From Amphibalanus amphitrite (lineage: Eukaryota > Arthropoda > Thecostraca > Balanomorpha > Balanidae): DNA of 64,000 bases. Below are positions 62,401 through 64,000 of this stretch, piece by piece (position 1 is the first letter of the stretch; the number at the start of each line of letters is the position of its first letter). Location of the stretch: NCBI RefSeq assembly GCF_019059575.1, contig NW_024881532.1, forward strand, positions 62,001 through 126,000. The letters are read 5' to 3'. Position numbers and translations under genes: made by a program. The notes below the pieces were generated by a model. The model made no database searches and was not told where the DNA came from. It saw only the letters and a list, made by a program, of their open reading frames with translations.

Positions 62401-63784
62401 CCAGGATCCCGTTGTCCTGGGGTACGGGTCGGCTCGCCTAGCCTAGTAAAACCGGCTGGTACCCGAGGGGACGCCACTCCCCTTACACTAGCCCAACTCG
62501 GCTGTGTTCCTGCGGGTGCAAAAACAACGAAAAAGGGGAGAAAAAGAATCAGAAAGCTGTGATCGAACGAAACGCGGACATCCGGTGAGAAGGAAATGGG
62601 GTTTAACATGGGCCAGACCCATTCCAAATGAGCCATGATTTTTTTAATGTTTTACGAACTTAAATGCAAAATAAATTAAACATGGCCAATTTCTCATGAA
62701 ATCATATATTAGTAAATCATAAAATACCTTACTTTTTCAAATAAAATGTAATAATCTTATGACCTTGAAGTCTAGTGATGTGTAAACATTGTCGCTAGAC
62801 ATTAACCGATTGATAATTGTATGAAAATCGACAATTTTTTTTTTCGCGATTCACGTGATGATACTTTGTCAGGTGAATTCTAAAATTTTGTTTTGTCTAG
62901 GGAATAAATCACAGGCCGATCTGAGAAAACTTTTTGAAGGTGGCAGTCTTCCTTTAACATCACTGAGGCACGCAGAGACGGTCCAGCCCATCTAGTCCAG
63001 GGTGCTCACGTCCTTGTTTAGAGGAGTATATGACACAATGCCCAGCATCATCCGAGACACACAAAACCAGAGAGACAGTTCATGTCACTAAGAGCCTGGC
63101 CTCCCGAAAAAAAAAACAGACTTGGAGGGCATTTGTATGACTGACTGCAAGGCATGATTTCTTAAACAGCATGTAAACTAATTATCCTCGCGAAGCCTGA
63201 CACAGCCATAATATTTCAGTCGCACTTAAATTGACCTCGGCGGCTTGGAAAGAATACTCACCTGAGGATGTACTGTTTGAGCACGTCGGCCTCCTGTAGG
63301 TACTGGACGGCCACCGGACTGAAGCGGCCCTGTCTCTGGCGCTCCTGCTCGTCCCAGCCCAGACGGTACACGTCCGGGGGAACGCGCAGGAAACTGGAGA
63401 GCAGGGGCAGGCGGCCCACCGCCAGCACCACGGACCTGTCGGGGTGTGGTGCCGGGTTACACATAAACAGAAACTTAACGGACAATGTCGCTGTTAAAAA
63501 AGAACAAGAAAGAGATGAAGAAAGAAGGTGAACTGTCATACACATGATTCTATCAAGGTAACAAAAGTTAGTATGGAACTGCAACTACATGTAACAGGAG
63601 CTGCATGCCCCAACGATAAACAGAGCCGAACAGAGCCGAACGATATTCGTCGCGCTACAGTCGATTTCTGACCTGATCTTGACGGCTGTCTCGTGTCTGT
63701 CCTGAAGCGCCTCAGCCCACAGCATCAGCGAGGCCATCCGCTGGTAGACCCGCGACTCGACGCCGGTCGACACTGCCGACACCG
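41499..63784 (-). CDS. HTT: Huntingtin, C-terminal part (5' partial)
   Basis: Fourteen exons in transcript order: 63784-63673, 63435-63262, 54643-54517, 54194-54061, 53776-53598, 52098-51992, 51632-51435, 51159-50969, 50618-50444, 50116-49899, 49615-49453, 49144-48968, 48572-48483, 41627-41499. All have GT-AG splice sites and agreeing phases, giving 723 residues and a stop at 41,499-41,501. The segments follow the order of the Huntingtin C-terminal HEAT domain: NTLGWTGRREFEETWMTYLS, LAVRGITSLLLQ, GLDINSCLVFLLQLYAQW, DLLTERGQFEW, LGLCKAAAVLN, EVMNRVIGEFISPHQS, LQDWVLFSLPNF, STWLLSCFLAGAS, AATDFYSQ. Huntingtin is a large HEAT-repeat scaffold that works with HAP40 in vesicle transport and autophagy. 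The final intron is 6.9 kb and hosts two genes. Confidence 0.93.
42246..42500. repeat. CCGACGTCGG dyad array 1
   Basis: Starts CCCAGTAAACATGCCGACGT, then many variants of the self-complementary word CCGACGTCGG in close succession, ending near GACATCGGCCGC. Nearly every unit can fold back. It translates as pseudo-protein on both strands but shows no sign of being a gene. Confidence 0.8.
43292..43385 (+). repeat. tRNA-derived SINE head or tRNA pseudogene
   Basis: Pol III box A-like TGGTGTAGTGGTTAGCGC (43,301-43,318) and box B GGTTCGAATCC (43,345-43,355) are spaced as in a tRNA. The T-stem and acceptor stem do not pair well, so this is not a functional tRNA. It is followed by TTTTGGCGTGTTGTCCCAGT. 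A second partial head (CTCGAATCCCGCC, about 43,420) is followed by nearly the same tail, TTGACGCGTTGTCCCAAT. Confidence 0.6.
43386..43683. repeat. CCGACGTCGG dyad array 2
   Basis: Bounded by CCCARTAAACATGCCGACGT (43,386 and 43,458) and its inverse ending ATGTTTACTGGG (43,683). The interior consists of CCGACGTCGG variants, including TGCCGACGTCGGCA. It behaves like a TIR-bounded element with a palindromic filling. Confidence 0.75.
44705..45256 (+). CDS. FAS1-like domain protein A, nested in the Huntingtin intron
   Basis: Open frame of 183 residues whose ATG lies directly after a consensus acceptor (CCCCTGCAG|ATG), so an upstream 5' exon is expected. One domain is visible. HTVLVVTDGGL resembles the fasciclin H1 motif, LLRRHVITESV the central His motif, and VTVYIVETPFV the H2 motif. 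A proline-rich tail (PPGPPEPPVPEPKQ) ends the protein. Two more regions shared with the neighbour at 46,858 (DxxDPFxxDxxxQRxxxRRHVxTE; FxxxGxAxxLxG) show that the two are paralogues. FAS1 domains usually mediate cell adhesion outside the cell. No signal peptide is visible from this ATG; it may sit in the missing 5' exon. The family assignment is tentative. Confidence 0.6.
   Translation: MSSGSGVPAVPGVLSTAQHVDEFLALWRRVLAWDAADGLSPLSGPHTVLVVTDGGLCRIRPCDVSDPFMVDQQLQRTLLRRHVITESVPPADSRFAADGRAATLAGEEVKLTKLGDDPAFCLGDSPPAVASRPPLQEGDVTVYIVETPFVSCSEVSDAIGRHPQTNPFCPPGPPEPPVPEPKQ
45257..46857. other. spacer between the two FAS1-like genes
   Basis: Just after the first stop codon there are short degenerate repeats of the GTCGCAGTCAGGAGCG type (45,268-45,348). 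Nothing else is recognised apart from GC-rich open frames without family matches. Confidence 0.4.
46858..47484 (+). CDS. FAS1-like domain protein B, nested in the Huntingtin intron
   Basis: Open frame of 208 residues. As in its neighbour, the ATG immediately follows an acceptor (CATTTCAG|ATG), implying a conserved intron position and an upstream 5' exon. Motifs: PFTVLAASEDGM (H1-like), AFIRRHVLTETVELTDGRF, SSGGQARRLDGG, ATVYTIDIPLMTFDEI (H2-like), and an acidic tail ending PDPEENQ. Compared with protein A it has a longer N-terminal leader and an extra C-terminal segment (EIMEGIRRLKPRPWF). It probably arose from A by tandem duplication followed by divergence. Expression opposite to Huntingtin is implied by orientation. 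The FAS1 assignment is by eye and tentative. Confidence 0.6.
   Translation: MSESHGVPEIPAGLLSGLAEVSFEDRMLGRSPDDGSGTGAFVRIWRSVLEEDKSAGLVPFPGPFTVLAASEDGMRLVVPCDLPNPFRGDPEFQRAFIRRHVLTETVELTDGRFSSGGQARRLDGGYLSLSMDEGRPAFVLDDRPPQVATPVPEQDPKATVYTIDIPLMTFDEIMEGIRRLKPRPWFCGRRPGLDEGDEPSAPDPEENQ
47470..47600 (+). repeat. stop-codon-spanning degenerate repeats of FAS1-like gene B
   Basis: The 3' end of the reading frame (GAGAATCAGTAACGAGCCCA) is repeated in decayed form downstream as GATCAGTAACGAACCCA, GATCAGTGATGGACCC, GAATCAGTGATAGATCC and GATCAGTGATAGATC. Confidence 0.65.
47601..48482. other. Huntingtin last intron, 5' part
   Basis: No gene. A poly-G run lies at 48,178-48,187. An echo of the Huntingtin exon donor at 48,393-48,420 is listed separately. 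Confidence 0.4.
48393..48420 (-). repeat. echo of a Huntingtin splice donor
   Basis: On the - strand CTCCCAG|GTTAGTGCCGGTCTG resembles the real exon end at 48,483, CTCCCAG|GTGAGTTACAGCGGTCTG, about 75 bp away. Confidence 0.5.
50383..50421 (-). repeat. echo of a Huntingtin exon end with donor
   Basis: About 40 bp matching the 3' end of the exon 50,444-50,618 (encoding ALYEALMK) plus its GTGAGT donor lie about 58 bp further into the intron. A weaker third trace is present near 50,325-50,350. If used, the second donor would extend the exon rather than replace it. Confidence 0.65.
50840..50864. repeat. (TTCA)n microsatellite
   Basis: About six TCAT units in a Huntingtin intron. Confidence 0.9.
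51615..51870 (-). repeat. acceptor-side echoes of a Huntingtin exon start
   Basis: The exon start (acceptor CCTCAG|ATGGGCGTACCGCTGCC, exon high end 51,632) recurs upstream as CCTCAGATGGGCGTGCCGCT (51,661-51,690), in a shorter form near 51,717-51,740, and as CTAAGATGGGCATGCCTCTG (51,828-51,860). This is one of the few cases where the acceptor side rather than the donor side is copied. Confidence 0.7.
52267..53455. mobile_element. TTAA-flanked CCCGCGCC element, copy 2
   Basis: TTAA (52,267-52,270) precedes CCCGCGCCCCAGTGGCGG. The right end CCACTGGGGCGAAGG is followed by TTAA (53,452-53,455). Inner TIRs share a poly-G then CATATGTTACCACCC (52,323-52,341, and inverted at 53,411-53,425). The left end carries about 28 bp more than the right, partly repeating the subterminal sequence. 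The interior is rich in AGGTCA/TGACCT. It lies in a Huntingtin intron. No transposase. Confidence 0.7.
54389..54447 (-). repeat. echo of a Huntingtin exon 3' end
   Basis: Fifty-odd bp nearly identical to 54,511-54,568, the 3' half of the exon encoding DDTSNREELAVLLQ with its GTCAGG donor, copied about 120 bp downstream in the intron. The copy retains an open frame and a donor. GACCTTGACCTGACCCTGTG repeats fill the space between. Confidence 0.75.
54998..55010. other. target-site duplication, left copy
   Basis: GGAAATGGGGTTT, identical to 62,592-62,604; the 13-bp duplication flanks the non-LTR retrotransposon. Confidence 0.85.
55229..60205 (-). pseudogene. retrotransposon ORF2: endonuclease, reverse transcriptase, RNase H (split by insertion)
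   Basis: Removing 57,084-58,283 leaves an uninterrupted frame of about 1,258 codons. Endonuclease: QWNCRGLR, LGLQETKL, VVGDFNAHS, SDHFPVWL. Reverse transcriptase: HYRPISLTSSLSKLMEKMV, NAQCGFRKHRSPVDHI, FFDIEAAYDTV, NGVPQGGVLS, with FVDD at the polymerase site. RNase H: FTDGSKTPEGVG, SSELVAIEKAL, LSDSLSSL, IPSHVGIHGNELAD. C-terminal zinc motif: CNGC-HVLLSC. The nested element cuts between GRRF and KVRVG, ahead of the FVDD site, so this copy cannot make an active enzyme. The open frame extends upstream to the ORF1 stop at 60,287, and there is no ATG before the endonuclease. Confidence 0.88.
57084..58287. mobile_element. TTAA-flanked CCCGCGCC element, copy 3, nested in ORF2
   Basis: TTAA at 57,084-57,087 and 58,284-58,287 flank 1,196 bp that begin CCCGCGCCCTGCTGGGGG and end GGCGCGGG. 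Deleting the element plus one TTAA restores the ORF2 frame exactly, which proves the boundaries. Near each end a hairpin GGGGGGTGTT-TG-AACACCCCCC is formed. The right end has about 25 extra bp beyond the left-type terminus. The interior shares AGGTCA/TGACCT motifs with the other copies and encodes nothing recognisable. Confidence 0.9.
60287..61999 (-). CDS. retrotransposon ORF1, Gag-like zinc-knuckle protein
   Basis: 570 residues from the ATG at 61,999 (MDNLTDPPSP); the frame is open further upstream but without an ATG. Three zinc knuckles in the middle: CFRCQRFGHTKDNC, CSKCASQDHTDETC and CVNCGEG-H-SC, followed by the ARNL-type segment SFKEAREVYNQSHPKTSYAQ usual in I/Jockey ORF1. The C-terminal half is low-complexity, rich in Pro, Arg and Ala (PPPPPPPQRRPPPPLP). 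It binds element RNA in the family. It ends with TAG at 60,287-60,289, in the same frame as ORF2. Confidence 0.85.
   Translation of the reverse strand: MDNLTDPPSPQSNPSASAGPRPLASADRRTVLEKGPRSPKILIFRSADRELSSLSPFQRKDGCDRFGSIVRCDRMRDGALEVEFRKSEEAAKALDATRFVFSEGRASGRRLVSIPLTVEPHRSKNSSRGVINCFDLRGVSDEDIADGLADFGVTAARRIMTKRGTVSTNNIILTFDSTDLPSEIRVGYVKVRVRPFVPAPMRCFRCQRFGHTKDNCRGRPTCSKCASQDHTDETCDSETPRCVNCGEGQTPHSAYDRSCPAYAKEKEIMTIKATRNLSFKEAREVYNQSHPKTSYAQKVRVTNSTDASQMSVAQLVQLLKRFGLTVVATGDSADTTAPRAPPSNTEQAAQESVWGPPSPAPAANGDGDGWAVVQRRQGGRRPPAQGKAPPTPPRPRPPTAVQEALRRGEEERKAREARRARLVQKALEAKEASSADSASGSANAAVAADTPETPEAGTRPIMGPPPPPPPPQRRPPPPLPETPESRTQAAASTSPSGRQQTSAAPGRLAKRQTPPSWSPSEGDAPRAKKPQQGSSHARSASAEGRLHREGSGHPRIRYGGSASSELEDLV
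62592..62604. other. target-site duplication, right copy
   Basis: GGAAATGGGGTTT, matching 54,998-55,010. Confidence 0.85.
62605..63261. other. Huntingtin intron remainder
   Basis: AT-rich intronic sequence continuing the intron that hosts the retrotransposon; no other feature seen. Confidence 0.5.
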
Positions 63785-64000
63785 CTGCAGGCACACATAC
63801 AAACGGGCTGCGTGAGACGTTACTCGGAATGCGTCTATTTAGTAACTGCGGACGTCAAATGGATGGTGACGAAAGTAGCATTTTCGCTTTTGGCGGTAAG
63901 TATAAAACATTGCCGGTAGAATCGCGGCAGCTGATAAACGGTAAGTTCCTCCTACTCAACAAAATCATTTCATTTCGAACAGCTCCTTAGTCACCCCACA

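Larger units (their letters stand above)
55011..62591 (-). mobile_element. full-length I/R1-type non-LTR retrotransposon
   Basis: 7,581 bp including a 1.2-kb nested element (6,381 bp without it), in a Huntingtin intron and in the same orientation as the gene. It is flanked by a perfect 13-bp duplication. The 5' leader is about 590 nt. ORF1 (zinc-knuckle, Gag-like) is followed by ORF2 (AP endonuclease, reverse transcriptase, RNase H, C-terminal CCHC). The 3' end is a short (AAAC)n tail. An RNase H domain and three zinc knuckles place it in the I/R1/Jockey superfamily, closest in layout to I or LOA types. Both ORFs are free of stops and frameshifts apart from the nested insertion, so the insertion looks recent. 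Confidence 0.88.

Overview
This is eukaryotic genomic DNA: genes are split into many short exons with GT-AG introns, coding exons are GC-rich, introns are AT-richer, and nested transposons fill the gaps. The protein families and gene structures fit an arthropod, and I lean towards a crustacean, possibly a barnacle, with low confidence. All gene names come from reading the translations; no search was run.

Layout. Positions 1-11,334 hold no gene I can support, only inverted-repeat and TIR elements. ASAP, an Arf GTPase-activating protein (BAR-PH-ArfGAP-ankyrin-SH3), lies on the + strand at 11,335-23,561 as 17 exons, with its N-terminus missing upstream. CDC123, the eIF2 assembly chaperone, lies at 27,439-31,512 (+) as 8 exons and looks complete. 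A predicted type I membrane protein with a catalytically dead astacin domain lies at 35,652-39,332 (+) as 3 exons. The last 14 exons of Huntingtin occupy 41,499-63,784 on the - strand and continue past the right edge. The last Huntingtin intron (41,628-48,482) contains two tandem, opposite-strand FAS1-like genes. Another Huntingtin intron contains a full-length I/R1-type non-LTR retrotransposon (55,011-62,591). It has a 13-bp target duplication and is itself split by a TTAA-flanked element.

Repeats. At least three ~1.2-kb elements have CCCGCGCC termini and TTAA duplications. Five copies of a ~690-bp element lie in introns of three genes. There are also a 329-bp hAT-like MITE with a perfect 8-bp duplication, a TA-flanked TIR element, arrays of the dyad CCGACGTCGG beside tRNA-like SINE heads, and an inverted pair with a hammerhead-like core.

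Most unusual signals: (1) in several genes, the edge of an exon with its splice site has been copied in tandem into the neighbouring intron, including a phase-compatible second copy of the ASAP zinc-finger exon; (2) a membrane-anchored pseudo-astacin has lost nearly all zinc and catalytic residues; (3) retrotransposon ORF1 and ORF2 share one frame, separated by a single TAG, with no ATG ahead of the endonuclease; (4) duplicated FAS1-like genes are nested antisense in Huntingtin.
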